This document shows, piece after piece, positions 35,945 through 47,013 of a stretch of 64,000 nucleotides of DNA. The notes under the pieces were generated by a model. That model was not told the origin of the DNA and did no database searches. It was given only the letters and a program-made list of their open reading frames with translations. This stretch comes from Leptospira bouyouniensis (lineage in GTDB: Bacteria; Spirochaetota; Leptospiria; Leptospirales; Leptospiraceae): positions 504,001 through 568,000 of the forward strand of contig NZ_RQFT01000012.1 in NCBI RefSeq assembly GCF_004769525.1. The letters run 5' to 3'. The translations under genes and the position numbers were made by a program. Every line of letters begins with the position of its first letter. Within the stretch, counting starts at the first letter, position 1.

Positions 35945-37945
35945 ATGAGAAGTTTAAAGTACATTTTAGGATTCTATACCTTTCTTTCCATTCTTGTATT
36001 ATCAACGTTAGTCACAGTTCTGATTTTATATTTAAACTGGGGATTATTACAAAATGTATACCGTGGCGAAATGGAAAATGCGGGTAAAAGTGCCGGTGCT
36101 GAACTTTCCAATTATTATAAATCACAAATTCGAATTGCGGAATTGATTGCAAGACAGAGTGAGATTGTTGATTCCTTTCGATCGACTAAATCATCCAACG
36201 CTACTGAATATCTCGTTAAAATTATGCGAGAAGCAAATGGTGAATATGAAAACATTTTTTTATCTATCCCAGTGCAGAATGCTAAAATTTTTGCTGCAGG
36301 AATTCCAAGTTCAGTGGGTTACCAATTGGAAGAATCAAAAACAGGTGATCATGTGGTTGTGGCCTTAAAAAAAGAATTCATGATAGGATCTGTTCAAGCA
36401 TCACCAATCACAGGTTTACCCGTTAGTTTGTTATCGTTTCCCATCCAAGATAAGGGAATTGTCATTGGAATCTTGTGGATTGCACTCAATCTTGAGAATG
36501 TATCCAATAGGATGCGAGACGGAATCCATGTTGGTACAAATGGTCACGTCACAGCCATCACAACGAAAGGAATCGTTTTTGCTGGTCCAGATAAATCAAA
36601 AATTTTGAAGGTAGATCTAAGTAAAATACCAGAAGCACGCCCTATCCTCGAAGCTAAGGACGGATCTTATTTCGAATACACAGAGAATGGAAAAGACTAT
36701 GCATTTTTGGTCAAAAGATTGGAAGAATGGAATACGATCATTGGAGTGGTACTCCCTAAATCAGATATTAGCTCTGGATTCTATCGAGTTGCAACAATTG
36801 CAATTATAGTTGTATTTTTAATCACTGCTATCGTTGTACTTGGCATTTTTCTTTTTTTAAGAAAACGTTTGGCACCTTTGGAACATTCTGCAATTTTACT
36901 CGATAAAATGGCAGAGGGTGACCTTTCAGGATCGGTTACCCAGACGTATCAAGATGAAGTAGGAAAGATAAACCAATCACTCGAGAGATTCATCAATAGT
37001 ATCCGGATGTCAATTGAAGATATTCATACTGTCGTTGATGAAATTAAAATTTCTTCTGAAACTTTAAATTCTTCTACCTCTATTTTTTCTGAAATGGCAC
37101 AAGGAACTGCAGCAACTGCAGAAGAAATCTCAGCTACAACGGAAGAAGTTTCCGCAAGTATGGAAACGACATCGTCTTCTACAATCAAACAACATCAAAA
37201 CATAAAAGAGTTCAATGAAAAGATAAGTGAGTTAGCACAAGGGGCAACCCAAATCGAAATGGAAACCAAAGCGGCTCTAGTGAATACTGAGAGTATTTCA
37301 AAACAGGCAAAATTAGGTGGTGAAGCTCTTAACCAAATGAATGAAGTGATTAGCGTGATTTTAGATTCTTCTGCTGAGATGAAAGAAGTCATTGGAATCA
37401 TCGACGATATTTCAGATCAAACGAGTTTATTAGCACTAAATGCTGCCATTGAAGCTGCACGGGCGGGTGAAGCAGGTAGGGGTTTTGCCATTGTGGCGGA
37501 AGAAATTTCAAAACTTTCAGAAAGGACAGCGCATTCAATCCAGTCCATCGAGGAAATGATCGGTAAAAACAGTCGGGAATTGGATGAAGGGGCCAAAGGG
37601 ATTCGTGAAACGATTGAGTTATTTAATCTAATCATCAAAGACATCGCAAAAGTTGAGAACGTTATGCAAAGATTATCCGAAACAACGCTTTCACAACTGG
37701 ACTATAACAAAGAGGTTGACAAACGCTCTGCGGAAGTAAGGAAAGAATCCGAATCCATTTTATTGGCCATTGAAGAGCAAAAAAGAGCCATGGAGCAAAT
37801 TTCCCAATCAGTCTTTGGTATCAATGAGGAGACAATGAATGTAGCAAATGGTTCAGACCAAGTGGCAAACTCTGTGATGAGGTTAACTCAAGCTGCAAAT
37901 ACCCTGAGAGAGATTACAACAAGGTTCAAAATCAAGAAAGATTAA
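35945..37945 (+). CDS. Methyl-accepting chemotaxis protein
   Basis: 666 residues. A membrane helix (about residues 9-31) is followed by an extracytoplasmic Cache-type sensor (about 35-275), a second helix (about 281-305), HAMP (about 307-360) and a long cytoplasmic coiled coil. The kinase-contact tip reads [18 protein letters not shown] near residue 490, the MCP signature. It couples a ligand to CheA-CheW control of the periplasmic flagella. No CheR/CheB docking pentapeptide is visible at the C-terminus (RFKIKKD). It stands alone before the alternative complex III operon; the stimulus is unknown. Confidence 0.94.
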   Translation: MRSLKYILGFYTFLSILVLSTLVTVLILYLNWGLLQNVYRGEMENAGKSAGAELSNYYKSQIRIAELIARQSEIVDSFRSTKSSNATEYLVKIMREANGEYENIFLSIPVQNAKIFAAGIPSSVGYQLEESKTGDHVVVALKKEFMIGSVQASPITGLPVSLLSFPIQDKGIVIGILWIALNLENVSNRMRDGIHVGTNGHVTAITTKGIVFAGPDKSKILKVDLSKIPEARPILEAKDGSYFEYTENGKDYAFLVKRLEEWNTIIGVVLPKSDISSGFYRVATIAIIVVFLITAIVVLGIFLFLRKRLAPLEHSAILLDKMAEGDLSGSVTQTYQDEVGKINQSLERFINSIRMSIEDIHTVVDEIKISSETLNSSTSIFSEMAQGTAATAEEISATTEEVSASMETTSSSTIKQHQNIKEFNEKISELAQGATQIEMETKAALVNTESISKQAKLGGEALNQMNEVISVILDSSAEMKEVIGIIDDISDQTSLLALNAAIEAARAGEAGRGFAIVAEEISKLSERTAHSIQSIEEMIGKNSRELDEGAKGIRETIELFNLIIKDIAKVENVMQRLSETTLSQLDYNKEVDKRSAEVRKESESILLAIEEQKRAMEQISQSVFGINEETMNVANGSDQVANSVMRLTQAANTLREITTRFKIKKD

Positions 37946-38192
37946 GAGATTGGCACTTAGATTCAGGGAAAAAAATAAAATCTGGATTTTTCTCAAGCAG
38001 ACAATAACGCTCGTTTGTTGACCAATTCGGGTTTTATTGAGACTTAGTTTCAATTAAAAAAGTTCTGAAAAAATCTAAAATTATGTCTCTTTTAATGTTT
38101 TTTCACAACTAAAACCCTTACATACTTGCTTTTTTTCGGATTTTACCTTTCCTTGTCAGAAGACAGTGTAAACGGATTCAGGAAATCTGCGA

Positions 38193-38705
38193 ATGAATAT
38201 AAAAATACTCAAGATCTCTGTGCCTATCGTTGCGGTAGCTGCGTTAGCATATTTGATTTTTTCACCTAGCCGTTATGTGGGCTATTCACCCGACCAGCCC
38301 ATTCCCTTCAACCACAAGATACATGCAGGCGATAATAAAATCGATTGTAAGTATTGCCATACAGGCGTTGAAAATTCGGCCCATGCCACAGTTCCCCCAA
38401 GTTCCACTTGTATGAACTGCCATGGAGCAGGTAACGTAGCGGGAAACCAAGAACATGTTAAATGGCTGAAAGCTCAATACGATAGCAACACTCCAGTTTC
38501 CTGGGTGAAGGTCCATGACCAACCAGACTTCGTATACTTTAACCACTCAAGACACGTTCAACGTGGCGTTGATTGTTCCACATGTCATGGCAACATGGCA
38601 GAGATGGTAAAGGTTAGACAGTCCAAGTCCCTCAATATGGGATTTTGTGTCGATTGCCATAGAGAGAACAATGCTCCTAACGATTGTTCTACGTGCCACA
38701 GATAA
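38193..38705 (+). CDS. actA: Alternative complex III subunit ActA, pentaheme cytochrome c
   Basis: 170 residues with an N-terminal signal/anchor helix (about residues 5-23). Five CxxCH haem sites are present: CKYCH, CMNCH, CSTCH, CVDCH and the terminal CSTCH. The pentaheme content and position first in an act operon identify ActA, the periplasmic subunit that receives electrons from the Fe-S subunit. The ATG at 38193 has AGGAAA 9 bases upstream. The 247-base gap before it must carry the operon promoter, but I see no convincing -35/-10 pair. Confidence 0.9.
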   Translation: MNIKILKISVPIVAVAALAYLIFSPSRYVGYSPDQPIPFNHKIHAGDNKIDCKYCHTGVENSAHATVPPSSTCMNCHGAGNVAGNQEHVKWLKAQYDSNTPVSWVKVHDQPDFVYFNHSRHVQRGVDCSTCHGNMAEMVKVRQSKSLNMGFCVDCHRENNAPNDCSTCHR

Positions 38706-38726
38706 TCGGGAGACAAGTAATAATTT

Positions 38727-41700
38727 ATGATGAAAGACGATAGTTTCCAAAAAGAAAAAAAGTCACTTTGGCAGTCTTATGAACTTCGCGGTACTTCTCG
38801 CGAAAAAGAACTCCAAAAACAAGAGTTCTACAAATCACCAGACCCTTTGATTGCAAAAATCAAAAAAGGTGACTTTGATAGAAAAACATTCCTTAAGTTT
38901 ATGGGTGCATCAGTTGTGATGACAACTGTTGGTTGTATCCAAAAACCTGCTGAAAAAATTGTTCCATATGTGAACCTCACCATTAAAAATCCAGACAATA
39001 ACGAAGTAGAACAATACGACTTCGTAAAACATGGACACTCGTATCACTATGCTTCGGTATGTGGTGGATGTTCTGTTGGTTGTGGGGTTTTGGTAAAAGC
39101 AAAAGATGGCCGTCCTTTAAAACTGGAAGGTAACCCAAGCCATCCAATTTCTGAAGGTGCATTATGTGCTTCTGGACAAGCTTCTATTTTTGATCTTTAT
39201 GATGCAGACCGCGCGAAAGAACCACAACAAGTTGTGAATGGTGTCGCTAAATCAAGTGACTGGTTTGTTCTCGATAAAGACGTAAAAGAAAAACTCGCGG
39301 CAAACAAAGGAAAGACGGTCATTGTAACCAAACCTCTTTCTTCACCTGCGACCAAAGAATTTGTTTCTGAATTTTTACGATCTGTTGGTGGTGGAAAACA
39401 CTTAGAAGTGGCGTTTGCTTCTTCTGATGATGCCATCACCATTGCTCAAGAAAAATCATATGGAAAGGCAGTTCTACCAAACTACCACTTTGACAAAGCA
39501 AAAGTGATCCTTTCGATCGATAGTGATTTCTTAAACCAAGTCAACTATCACAACGATTTTTCTAAACGAAGAGACTTACAAAAAAACTCTAAATCGATGA
39601 ATGTTTTCATCGCTGCAGAATCACATCCGTCTATGACAGGATCGAATGCTGACCAAAGAGTTCCATTAAAACCTGGTGACCAAAGAAAGTTTGCCTTAGT
39701 GATTGCAAAGGCTCTCTCTGATTTGGGAGTGGGTGGAGCAACGGGTGTTTCTGGAATCAATGTCGATACAACAGCTTCTGAACTTGGAATTTCCAAAGAA
39801 GTAGTGGTTCGCACAGCGAAGGCTCTCGCTTCTGCTAAGGGTGAATCCCTTGTGGTTAGTGGTGGTTCCAACACATTAACAGAAGACGCAGTGGATTTAC
39901 AAATTGCTGTGAACATGTTAAATAGCATGCTCGGTAACGATGGAAAAACGATCGATGCCGGAAATCCTTTGAAAGAAGGAAAATCCAATTACGCTGAAAA
40001 CTTAAAATCTCTCGCAAAAGACTTAAAAGAAAGAAAAGTCGGAGTGGTGATTCTTTTTGGTGTGAATCCAGTTTACGAAGCACCTAACGGTGATGAGTGG
40101 AAAAAGCTACTTCATGAAGCAGCTCAAGTGGTACAAGTTTCTGACCGTGTGGATGAAACTGCTCTTGCTTCCAACTGGCTTGCTCCTGTATCACATTTCC
40201 TTGAGTCTTGGGGTGATAATGAATCTGTAGCAGGGATTGTGGCAATCCAACAACCAACCATCCGACCTCTTTTCCAATCCAAAGCATTCGAAGATATGCT
40301 CATTGGTTGGGCTGGTGGAAAGTTACTTGGATCTGAGTCCCTTTACGAATACCTCAAAGCAAAATACTCGAAAAAAACCAATTGGGAAGACTTACTTCGC
40401 AAAGGTGTTCTTGTTACTGGGAATCCAAAAGCAGACAAAGGTGGTCGTTCTTTCCGTGGAACCATCGCACCACTTGCACCTAGCAAATCTGGTTTAACCG
40501 TTTCCCTTTACGAAAGCACAGCAATTGGAACAGGTGAAAGAGCAAACAACTCCCAACTACAAGAACTTCCAGATCCAGTATCCAAAGTAACTTGGGACAA
40601 TTACGTTGCCATCAGCCCACAATACTCACGTTCGTCGGGGATCAAACTCAATGACGTGGTCACGGTGACTGTAAACGGAAAGTCCTTCGAACTCCCAGCT
40701 CTTGTCCAACCAGGACTCCATCCAGAAGCCGTTGGAATTGCTCTTGGTTATGGAAGAACAAACGTGGGTGAGATCGGAAACGGTGTTGGTAAAAATGCAA
40801 GTATCCTTGCCGCAGAAGTAAACGGATCAGCAGTATACTCTGGTTTATCCATCACACTTTCCCCAACAGGAAAAAAATACAAACTCGCGACCACACAGGA
40901 TCACCATATGATGAGCCCTGGTGTGATGATGGGTGTGGAATGGAAAGAAAGACCACTTATCATTTCTGCGAAACTACAAGACTATTCTAAAAATCCAAGT
41001 GCAGGGATCCCTGAACCTGAGATCCCAAAAATCTTAGTGGATGGAAAATTACAAAGAGCACAAGGAGCAAACGCTCCTTCTGACCAACCAGGAAGCCAAT
41101 TTGCATACCCAGGATATAAATGGGGAATGGCAGTGGACCTTACTTCTTGTTCTGGTTGTGGTGCTTGTGTAGTCGCATGTAACATTGAAAACAACGTGCC
41201 TATGGTTGGGCGAGACGAAGTAAGAATGGGTCGTGAGATGCATTGGCTTCGAATTGACCGTTACTACATCGGGGATCCTGAAAAACCAGAATCACTTGAA
41301 ATTGCCCACCAACCACTGATGTGCCAACATTGTGATAACGCTCCTTGTGAGACAGTTTGTCCAGTGGCAGCAACTGTTCACAGTTCGGAAGGAACAAACG
41401 ACATGGTTTATAACCGTTGCGTGGGAACTCGTTACTGCTCAAACAACTGCCCGTACAAAGTGCGTCGTTTTAACTGGTTAGAACATTGGAATGAACACAG
41501 CATTCTCGGTGATGCAACTCCTACCTTCAAAGCTCGTCCTCCAAGAAACTTGGGACTGAACCCAGATGTAACCGTTCGTTCTCGAGGGGTGATGGAAAAA
41601 TGTAACTTCTGTGCTTCTCGAGTTGCTGAGAAAAAAATCGCAGCGAAAAACGAAGGGCGCACTCTGAAAGATGGGGAAGTGAAAGCCGCTTGTGAACAAA

Positions 41701-41855
41701 CTTGTGCCTCTGGTGCCATTGTGTTCGGTAACGTAAACGATCCTGAATCAAAAGTAGCGAAGCTCTTGAAAGACCCTAGGTCTTACAAACTTCTGGAATA
41801 CCTAAACATCGGACCTGCTGTCAATTATTTGACCCGAGTTCGAAACGAAGTTTAA
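38727..41855 (+). CDS. actB: Alternative complex III subunit ActB, molybdopterin-like/Fe-S protein
   Basis: 1042 residues. A Tat-like segment with a single RK ([20 protein letters not shown]) ends in a Cys that may be lipidated. A molybdopterin-oxidoreductase-like domain with CGGCSVGCG near residue 117 fills most of the protein. The C-terminal 250 residues are a four-cluster ferredoxin domain ([39 protein letters not shown]...CEQTC). This fused B1-B2 architecture is usual for ActB. It passes electrons from quinol to cytochromes; no molybdenum is expected. The start is ATG 38727 or 38730. Confidence 0.93.
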   Translation: MMKDDSFQKEKKSLWQSYELRGTSREKELQKQEFYKSPDPLIAKIKKGDFDRKTFLKFMGASVVMTTVGCIQKPAEKIVPYVNLTIKNPDNNEVEQYDFVKHGHSYHYASVCGGCSVGCGVLVKAKDGRPLKLEGNPSHPISEGALCASGQASIFDLYDADRAKEPQQVVNGVAKSSDWFVLDKDVKEKLAANKGKTVIVTKPLSSPATKEFVSEFLRSVGGGKHLEVAFASSDDAITIAQEKSYGKAVLPNYHFDKAKVILSIDSDFLNQVNYHNDFSKRRDLQKNSKSMNVFIAAESHPSMTGSNADQRVPLKPGDQRKFALVIAKALSDLGVGGATGVSGINVDTTASELGISKEVVVRTAKALASAKGESLVVSGGSNTLTEDAVDLQIAVNMLNSMLGNDGKTIDAGNPLKEGKSNYAENLKSLAKDLKERKVGVVILFGVNPVYEAPNGDEWKKLLHEAAQVVQVSDRVDETALASNWLAPVSHFLESWGDNESVAGIVAIQQPTIRPLFQSKAFEDMLIGWAGGKLLGSESLYEYLKAKYSKKTNWEDLLRKGVLVTGNPKADKGGRSFRGTIAPLAPSKSGLTVSLYESTAIGTGERANNSQLQELPDPVSKVTWDNYVAISPQYSRSSGIKLNDVVTVTVNGKSFELPALVQPGLHPEAVGIALGYGRTNVGEIGNGVGKNASILAAEVNGSAVYSGLSITLSPTGKKYKLATTQDHHMMSPGVMMGVEWKERPLIISAKLQDYSKNPSAGIPEPEIPKILVDGKLQRAQGANAPSDQPGSQFAYPGYKWGMAVDLTSCSGCGACVVACNIENNVPMVGRDEVRMGREMHWLRIDRYYIGDPEKPESLEIAHQPLMCQHCDNAPCETVCPVAATVHSSEGTNDMVYNRCVGTRYCSNNCPYKVRRFNWLEHWNEHSILGDATPTFKARPPRNLGLNPDVTVRSRGVMEKCNFCASRVAEKKIAAKNEGRTLKDGEVKAACEQTCASGAIVFGNVNDPESKVAKLLKDPRSYKLLEYLNIGPAVNYLTRVRNEV

Positions 41856-41874
41856 CAGGGAGAACACAAAGGGA

Positions 41875-43248
41875 ATGTCATTAACACAAGCAGTTAGAGA
41901 TAAATTAGATATCCCCGACCTGGTAACAGGCGGGAAATCGCTTAAAGATGTAACCGTTGATATCGCAAAACCAAACGAAGATTTCCCAACCAAACTTTGG
42001 TGGAATACCTTCCTATTGGTTCTTACGATCACCCTGATCGACGTAGCCATTATCGGTTATTTGTTTTACGAAGGCCTTTACCTCCTTGGGATCAACAACC
42101 CAGTTGGTTGGGGATTTTTCGTCGTTAACTTCGTATTCTGGATTGGTATTGGTCACGCAGGAACTTTGATTTCTGCCGTTTTATATCTGTTCCGTCAAGG
42201 TTGGAGAACAGGGATTAACCGTGCTGCGGAAGCGATGACAATCTTTGCCGTTCTTGTAGCGGCATCGAACCTCATCCTCCACGTGGGTCGTCCATGGCTT
42301 GGATTTTGGCTCTTTCCATATCCAAACGAAAGAGGTCCACTTTGGGTGAACTTCCGTTCCCCACTCATCTGGGACACATTTGCGGTTTCCACATACCTTT
42401 CGATTTCGATGGTTTTCTGGTATTTGGGTCTTATCCCTGACCTTGCAACCCTCAGAGATCGTGCGACAGAAACTTGGAGAAAGAACTTATACAACATCCT
42501 AGCCTTTGGTTGGGTTGGTTCGGCAAGAGCTTGGTCTCATCTGGAAATCGTTTCCATGATTTTAGCTGCTCTTTCCACTCCACTCGTTCTTTCGGTGCAC
42601 ACAATTGTATCCTTCGACTTCGCGGTTTCCATCCTCCCAGGTTGGCACACGACCATCTTTCCTCCATACTTCGTTGCCGGTGCGATTTTCTCCGGATTTG
42701 CCATGGTGGTAACTCTTATGGTCATTGCACGTGAAGTGTTCAACTTAAAGAACTACATCACAATGAAACACTTGGACAACATGAACAAAATCATGATGGT
42801 GACAGGTCTTATCGTTGGTCTTGCTTACGGAACAGAGTTTTTCATCGCTTGGTATTCTGGAAACGAATACGAAGGATTTGCATTCTGGAACAGAGCATTT
42901 GGACCATATGGTTGGGCTTACTTCATTATGATTTCCTGTAACGTATTGTCACCACAGGTATTCTGGTTCCGCAAACTTCGTTACAACATCCCTGTGATGT
43001 TTGTAGCCTCTCTTGTGGTAAACGTAGGTATGTGGTTTGAACGATTTGTGATCATGATGACACTGAACCGTGACTTTTTACCATCCAGTTGGGCCATGTA
43101 TACGCCAACACTTTTCGACTACGCTATGTTAATCGGAACGTTTGGTATCTTCTTTACTCTCTTCCTTCTCTGGTGCCGAATCATGCCAGTGATTGCGATT
43201 GCAGAAGTAAAAACAGTGATGCCACAAAAAGAAGGAGCACACCACTAG
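41875..43248 (+). CDS. actC: Alternative complex III subunit ActC (NrfD-like)
   Basis: 457 residues with about ten membrane helices and family features of NrfD/PsrC proteins ([50 protein letters not shown]). It is the quinol-oxidising integral membrane subunit of alternative complex III. It lies 19 bases after actB and 1 base before actD. Confidence 0.93.
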   Translation: MSLTQAVRDKLDIPDLVTGGKSLKDVTVDIAKPNEDFPTKLWWNTFLLVLTITLIDVAIIGYLFYEGLYLLGINNPVGWGFFVVNFVFWIGIGHAGTLISAVLYLFRQGWRTGINRAAEAMTIFAVLVAASNLILHVGRPWLGFWLFPYPNERGPLWVNFRSPLIWDTFAVSTYLSISMVFWYLGLIPDLATLRDRATETWRKNLYNILAFGWVGSARAWSHLEIVSMILAALSTPLVLSVHTIVSFDFAVSILPGWHTTIFPPYFVAGAIFSGFAMVVTLMVIAREVFNLKNYITMKHLDNMNKIMMVTGLIVGLAYGTEFFIAWYSGNEYEGFAFWNRAFGPYGWAYFIMISCNVLSPQVFWFRKLRYNIPVMFVASLVVNVGMWFERFVIMMTLNRDFLPSSWAMYTPTLFDYAMLIGTFGIFFTLFLLWCRIMPVIAIAEVKTVMPQKEGAHH

Positions 43249-43249
43249 T

Positions 43250-43816
43250 ATGTATCTTCCAAAATTAGAACAGTTTCACAAATACAAAGAAATGGACGAA
43301 GGTGTGCTCGGGATTTTCGACACTCCTGAAGCCATTATGCATGCTGCGGAAAAAACGAAGGAGAAGGATTATATCGGATTCGATTGTATCCTTCCTTACC
43401 CAGTGCACGGAATTGACGAAGCCATGGGAACACCTAGATCGGGTCTTCCTTGGATCACTTTCTTTGCTGGGATTTTTGGATGCACAATTGGAATTTTATT
43501 CCAATACCTAACTCATGCACATGACTGGCCTCTCAATATTTCGGGAAAATCTCTCAATGCATGGTTTGCCTATGTGCCAATCATCTTTGAATTAACTGTA
43601 TTCTCCGCAGGGATTTATACAGTCGCTGCTTTATGTTTTTTAAGCGGTATTCCCAAAGCAACTCGTCGTATCCTTCACCCGGATTTGACGTCTCATAAAT
43701 TCGGTCTTTGGATTCCAAAGTCTGCGAAAGGGTATAACGAATCCGATGTGGTTTCGTTTGTCAAAAGCCTTGGCGGGTCCGAAGTAACTGTTGTGAAACC
43801 GGAGAACCAAAAATGA
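43250..43816 (+). CDS. actD: Alternative complex III subunit ActD (DUF3341)
   Basis: 188 residues. The N-terminal soluble part (GVLGIFDTPEAIMHAAEKT) and two following membrane helices fit the DUF3341/ActD family, a small membrane subunit of alternative complex III. PYPVHGIDEAMGTPRSGLPW is the conserved loop. The stop overlaps the actE start by 4 bases, so the genes are coupled. Confidence 0.9.
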   Translation: MYLPKLEQFHKYKEMDEGVLGIFDTPEAIMHAAEKTKEKDYIGFDCILPYPVHGIDEAMGTPRSGLPWITFFAGIFGCTIGILFQYLTHAHDWPLNISGKSLNAWFAYVPIIFELTVFSAGIYTVAALCFLSGIPKATRRILHPDLTSHKFGLWIPKSAKGYNESDVVSFVKSLGGSEVTVVKPENQK

Positions 43817-44400
43817 AACAAAACATCTTTCGAGTTTTCGCACTCGTAGCAGTCGTTTTTTTCGCAAACTGTGATTATAAAACTCCTGTTTATGAATACT
43901 TTCCGAACATGTATGATTCTCCTGCTAGAGAATCACAAGAAGCAGATTCTTTTGCTTCGAATGGTTCTGCTTCAAGGATTCCACCAAAAGGTGCGATCCC
44001 AGTCGGATACTTTCCATACCCATATGCAGCGGAAGCAACTCCCGACACACTTCCTGGTGCGGATAAAGGATTAAAGAATCCTATCGCAAAGGTAAGTTTA
44101 GGAGATTTGATGATTGGAGAAAAACGTTACCAAACATATTGTACACCATGCCATGGAGTACAAGGTTTAGGAAATGGATCTGTTGTTGGACCGGCTCCAA
44201 AGTTCCAACAACCACCTCCATCAGTTGTTTCTGATAAAATCCGCGGTTGGTCCGATGGACAAATCTACCATATCATTACAATGGGTCGAGGTCTGATGGG
44301 AAGTTATGCTTACCAAATCGAACCAGAAGACAGATGGAAGCTCATCGCTTACATCCGTAAACTTCAAGAATATGAAGTGAAAAATAAAAAGGCGAACTAG
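43813..44400 (+). CDS. actE: Alternative complex III subunit ActE, monohaem cytochrome c
   Basis: 195 residues. The signal peptide ends with FFANC, a probable lipobox anchoring it in the membrane. One haem site, CTPCH, lies near residue 112, and Met in TMGRGLMGSYA is a probable sixth ligand. It likely passes electrons from the complex to a terminal oxidase or soluble cytochrome c. The start overlaps actD by 4 bases; actF begins 8 bases after its stop. Confidence 0.92.
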   Translation: MKQNIFRVFALVAVVFFANCDYKTPVYEYFPNMYDSPARESQEADSFASNGSASRIPPKGAIPVGYFPYPYAAEATPDTLPGADKGLKNPIAKVSLGDLMIGEKRYQTYCTPCHGVQGLGNGSVVGPAPKFQQPPPSVVSDKIRGWSDGQIYHIITMGRGLMGSYAYQIEPEDRWKLIAYIRKLQEYEVKNKKAN

Positions 44401-44408
44401 GGGAAATT

Positions 44409-45659
44409 ATGAGCTCTACAAAAGCAGCGAAACTAGACGAAACATTATTGCAGTTCAAACTGCCAGTGTCCGTTCGTAATGCACTCATTGCCATGATCGG
44501 AGTAGGAGTGGTGAGTTTTCTCATCGCCTTTTTTGGGTTTGGTCATGAAACGTCTCGCCATATGGATGAGGCAGGTCATTTCCACCATACGAATTTAGGT
44601 TACCATATTTTACTCATTGGTGCATACTTTGTCATTGGACTTTCTATCACAGGGATTTTCTTCACGGCGATCCAACACTTAACAGGATCTCAGTGGTCTG
44701 TGACTGTTCGAAGGATTTTCGAAACATACGGACTCTTTGCTCCTGTGGCAGGGCTTCTTCTTGTGGGAGTGATCTTTGGAATGCATGATTTGTATGAGTG
44801 GGCAGATGCTGGCGTTCGTGAAAACGACCACCTCATCCACCACAAAGCTGGTTATTTAAATCCAACCGCTTTCATCATTCGATGTGTATTATTCATAGGT
44901 GTATGGTCTGTGTTTGCTTACATTTTCCATGGAAAATCTGTAGGCCAAGATAAAGATAAGGTAGTTGATACAACTAAGACTCTTGCCAAAATTTCTGGAG
45001 GATTCATCCTCTTCTTCGCATTGTCATGGTGCCTTATGTCATTCGACTTACTCATGTCACTTTCCCCACACTGGTTCTCAACCATGTTTGGTGTATATGC
45101 CTTTGCAGGTGCTTTCCAAACTTCTCTTGCATCGTATTTGATTGTCATTGCGATTTTGAAGAAAAACGGATACCTCGGCGAAGCAGTCAACGAAAACCAC
45201 TATCATGACATCGCAAAGTTTTTACTTGGTATGACAACGTTTTGGGCTTACGTGGGTTTCTCACAGTTTATGCTCATTTGGTATGCAAACATCCCGGAAG
45301 AAACTTTCTTTTACGAAATGCGTATGACAGGTGGTTGGGGTTATACAACATTACTCCTTCCATTTGTGAAGTTTGTCATTCCGTTCCTACTTTTACTGAA
45401 TCGTCCTAACAAACGAAACATTGATTTCCTTTGGAAATTGGCAGCTTGGATCCTGACAGTTCAGTTCTTTGAACTTTTTTGGTTAGTATTCCCTGCAAAT
45501 TTTGAAAAATTCTCGATCCTTCACTTTGTGTTAGCGTTTGGTGGCACTGTGGGAGTGGTTGGTCTTTTTGGTTTCTTTGTCTTCAAAAAGTTCGAAAAAC
45601 ATAGTTTAGTTCCGGTTGGTGACCCTCGTTTAGATGAGTGCCTTCACCACCACCAATAG
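44409..45659 (+). CDS. actF: Alternative complex III subunit ActF
   Basis: 416 residues with about ten membrane helices. It is the second NrfD-like subunit of the complex. HMDEAGHFHHTNLGYHILLIGAYF near the N-terminus and WYANIPEETFFYEMRMTGGW are typical of ActF. Its order after actABCDE confirms the assignment. The stop lies 10 bases before the downstream lipoprotein start. Confidence 0.9.
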   Translation: MSSTKAAKLDETLLQFKLPVSVRNALIAMIGVGVVSFLIAFFGFGHETSRHMDEAGHFHHTNLGYHILLIGAYFVIGLSITGIFFTAIQHLTGSQWSVTVRRIFETYGLFAPVAGLLLVGVIFGMHDLYEWADAGVRENDHLIHHKAGYLNPTAFIIRCVLFIGVWSVFAYIFHGKSVGQDKDKVVDTTKTLAKISGGFILFFALSWCLMSFDLLMSLSPHWFSTMFGVYAFAGAFQTSLASYLIVIAILKKNGYLGEAVNENHYHDIAKFLLGMTTFWAYVGFSQFMLIWYANIPEETFFYEMRMTGGWGYTTLLLPFVKFVIPFLLLLNRPNKRNIDFLWKLAAWILTVQFFELFWLVFPANFEKFSILHFVLAFGGTVGVVGLFGFFVFKKFEKHSLVPVGDPRLDECLHHHQ

Positions 45660-45669
45660 GAGAATTGTT

Positions 45670-46185
45670 TTGAAACTGAAATTAGTAGCATTCTTGATCG
45701 TTGGGATGAGCGTAACAGCTTGTTCCAAAAACGCAGAGGTAACTTGGCATAAAAATTGTGATGCCAAAACCAACAAAGCTAGTTTGGATTTTACTGTTCC
45801 TTTGTATTCAGAACCAGATTCGAATTCTAAGGTGGTAGAGTTTGTTCCCGTAGGGACTGTAGTGAAAGTATTTGAGGCTCGTAACCACAACGTATGGGCT
45901 CCTAAATACTTTATCAAAGTTCAAACGGCAAAAAACGAAGGTTTTATGAGCCCTAGATGTTTTGTAGTAGGGCAAGATCCTGCAAATAGTGTTTGGAGAT
46001 ATTCCAAAGGACTCGTAACGGATTCAAAACCGTTTTATGATCCAGCTGACAAAGCACATTATCCGAGAGGGACTGAGTATTCAAATCTTAAGGACCTTCC
46101 AAAAGAAAAGATCCCACTTTCTGAACTCACAAAAGGTTTGGAAGAAGGAACCTACATAAACAAAAATATGTTAAAACAAAACTAA
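45670..46185 (+). CDS. SH3-like lipoprotein at the end of the act operon
   Basis: 171 residues from TTG 45670, preceded by AGGAG at normal spacing; no ATG lies nearby. The signal peptide ends in SVTAC, so it is a lipoprotein. A region around residues 35-90 with VPLYSEPDSNSKVVEFVPVG and GTVVKVFE resembles a bacterial SH3-type domain. It is the last gene of the act operon, before two hairpins. It may be an accessory or assembly factor for the complex, but no such role is known for this protein. Confidence 0.7.
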   Translation: MKLKLVAFLIVGMSVTACSKNAEVTWHKNCDAKTNKASLDFTVPLYSEPDSNSKVVEFVPVGTVVKVFEARNHNVWAPKYFIKVQTAKNEGFMSPRCFVVGQDPANSVWRYSKGLVTDSKPFYDPADKAHYPRGTEYSNLKDLPKEKIPLSELTKGLEEGTYINKNMLKQN

Positions 46186-46200
46186 TATGTTTTTGTTAAA

Positions 46201-46241
46201 AAAACAACTGCTCGTGGATATACTTCTTTAGCAGTTGTTTT
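46201..46241 (+). terminator. Long perfect hairpin after the act operon
   Basis: AAAACAACTGCT (46201-46212) pairs with AGCAGTTGTTTT (46230-46241), a 12-bp perfect stem with the T-rich arm forming its own run. It precedes a second, classical terminator. Confidence 0.6.
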
Positions 46242-46245
46242 GGAA

Positions 46246-46277
46246 AAGACCCAAGGGTAACCAAGGGTCTTTTTTTA
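46246..46277 (+). terminator. Rho-independent terminator after the act operon
   Basis: AAGACCC (46246-46252) pairs with GGGTCTT (46265-46271) and is followed by a run of T. It also serves as the barrier to the convergent minus-strand gene ending at 46296. Confidence 0.85.
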
Positions 46278-46295
46278 TGATTCCCAGTAAATCAG

Positions 46296-46706
46296 TTACG
46301 CTTTTAGACTTTCTTCGGATTTTGTGAGGATAAATCCTTCATAAAGAACAATCGCCAAAATCACAATTTTTTCCCAAACAAAATAGAAAGCACCAATGGT
46401 TTGGATGACGTTCCAATGTTTGATGAGTAAGAATAGGGAGAATCCACAATAACCTAAGTTTCCAAGGATCACACCTACGAGGAATAATTTCCATTGTTTT
46501 GGTCTTTGTATAAAGCAGGTATTGGAATAAAAAAACAAAACCCCACCAAAAATTCCTAGATTATAAAGGGCATCCACGGGCATTCCAAAAATAGGCTGAT
46601 AAGGAATGATTACCGCAAATAACACTAGTAAGGAGATAGATGCGCCGAAAGCATCGATACAAAAAATGGTATAGGGTTGGAAATGTTTAAAAAGTCTTTG
46701 TAACAT
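46296..46706 (-). CDS. Four-helix membrane protein of unknown function
   Basis: 136 residues. Four hydrophobic helices cover most of the sequence, with short Lys-containing loops (RPKQWK). There are no catalytic motifs and the family is not recognised. It is convergent with the act operon. The region upstream carries an 11-bp inverted repeat (46743-46784) in its likely 5' leader. Confidence 0.6.
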   Translation of the reverse strand: MLQRLFKHFQPYTIFCIDAFGASISLLVLFAVIIPYQPIFGMPVDALYNLGIFGGVLFFYSNTCFIQRPKQWKLFLVGVILGNLGYCGFSLFLLIKHWNVIQTIGAFYFVWEKIVILAIVLYEGFILTKSEESLKA

Positions 46707-46742
46707 TGATTGAATCCTGTTTTTGTTTTCTCCTCATTGCCA

Positions 46743-46784
46743 AAAACATCGGTGGTTCTCTTGATTCCCATAAACCGATGTTTT
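46743..46784. promoter_or_regulatory. 11-bp inverted repeat in the 46.7-47.0 kb intergenic region
   Basis: AAAACATCGGT (46743-46753) and ACCGATGTTTT (46774-46784) are perfectly complementary with a 20-base spacer. On the minus strand the 3' arm continues into TTTTT, so it may act as a terminator or attenuator in the leader of the minus-strand gene that starts at 46706. A protein-binding site is another possibility. Confidence 0.45.
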
Positions 46785-46974
46785 ATTAAAAGAGATAGAT
46801 CCCCATCCAACAAATTTGAAATTTATTTGTAACCAATTTAATTTGGAAAATACCAACTTTTGATCTCAGAAATCTTTATGAGATTTCCGAAGCGTCGAGA
46901 ATTTTAATTTTTTCCCAATCGTCGATCCATGTTTTTCCGGAATTTGTTCTAAAAATTTAAATTTTACGATTTAC

Positions 46975-47013
46975 ACTACTAATATATCTTAGTATCTAAG
47001 ATATATTAGTAGT
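46975..47013. promoter_or_regulatory. 39-bp perfect palindrome, probable MarR operator
   Basis: ACTACTAATATATCTTAG (46975-46992) and its exact reverse complement (46996-47013) flank the trinucleotide TAT. The palindrome lies 35 bases upstream of the marR-type start at 47048. MarR-family dimers bind such palindromes, often in their own promoters, so autoregulation is the natural reading. Eighteen perfect base pairs per arm is longer than usual, and could hold two overlapping half-site pairs. Confidence 0.75.

Noticed and set aside
38727..41855. Possible formate dehydrogenase or other true molybdoenzyme
   Set aside because: The fused four-cluster ferredoxin domain and flanking act genes identify ActB, which has no molybdenum cofactor.
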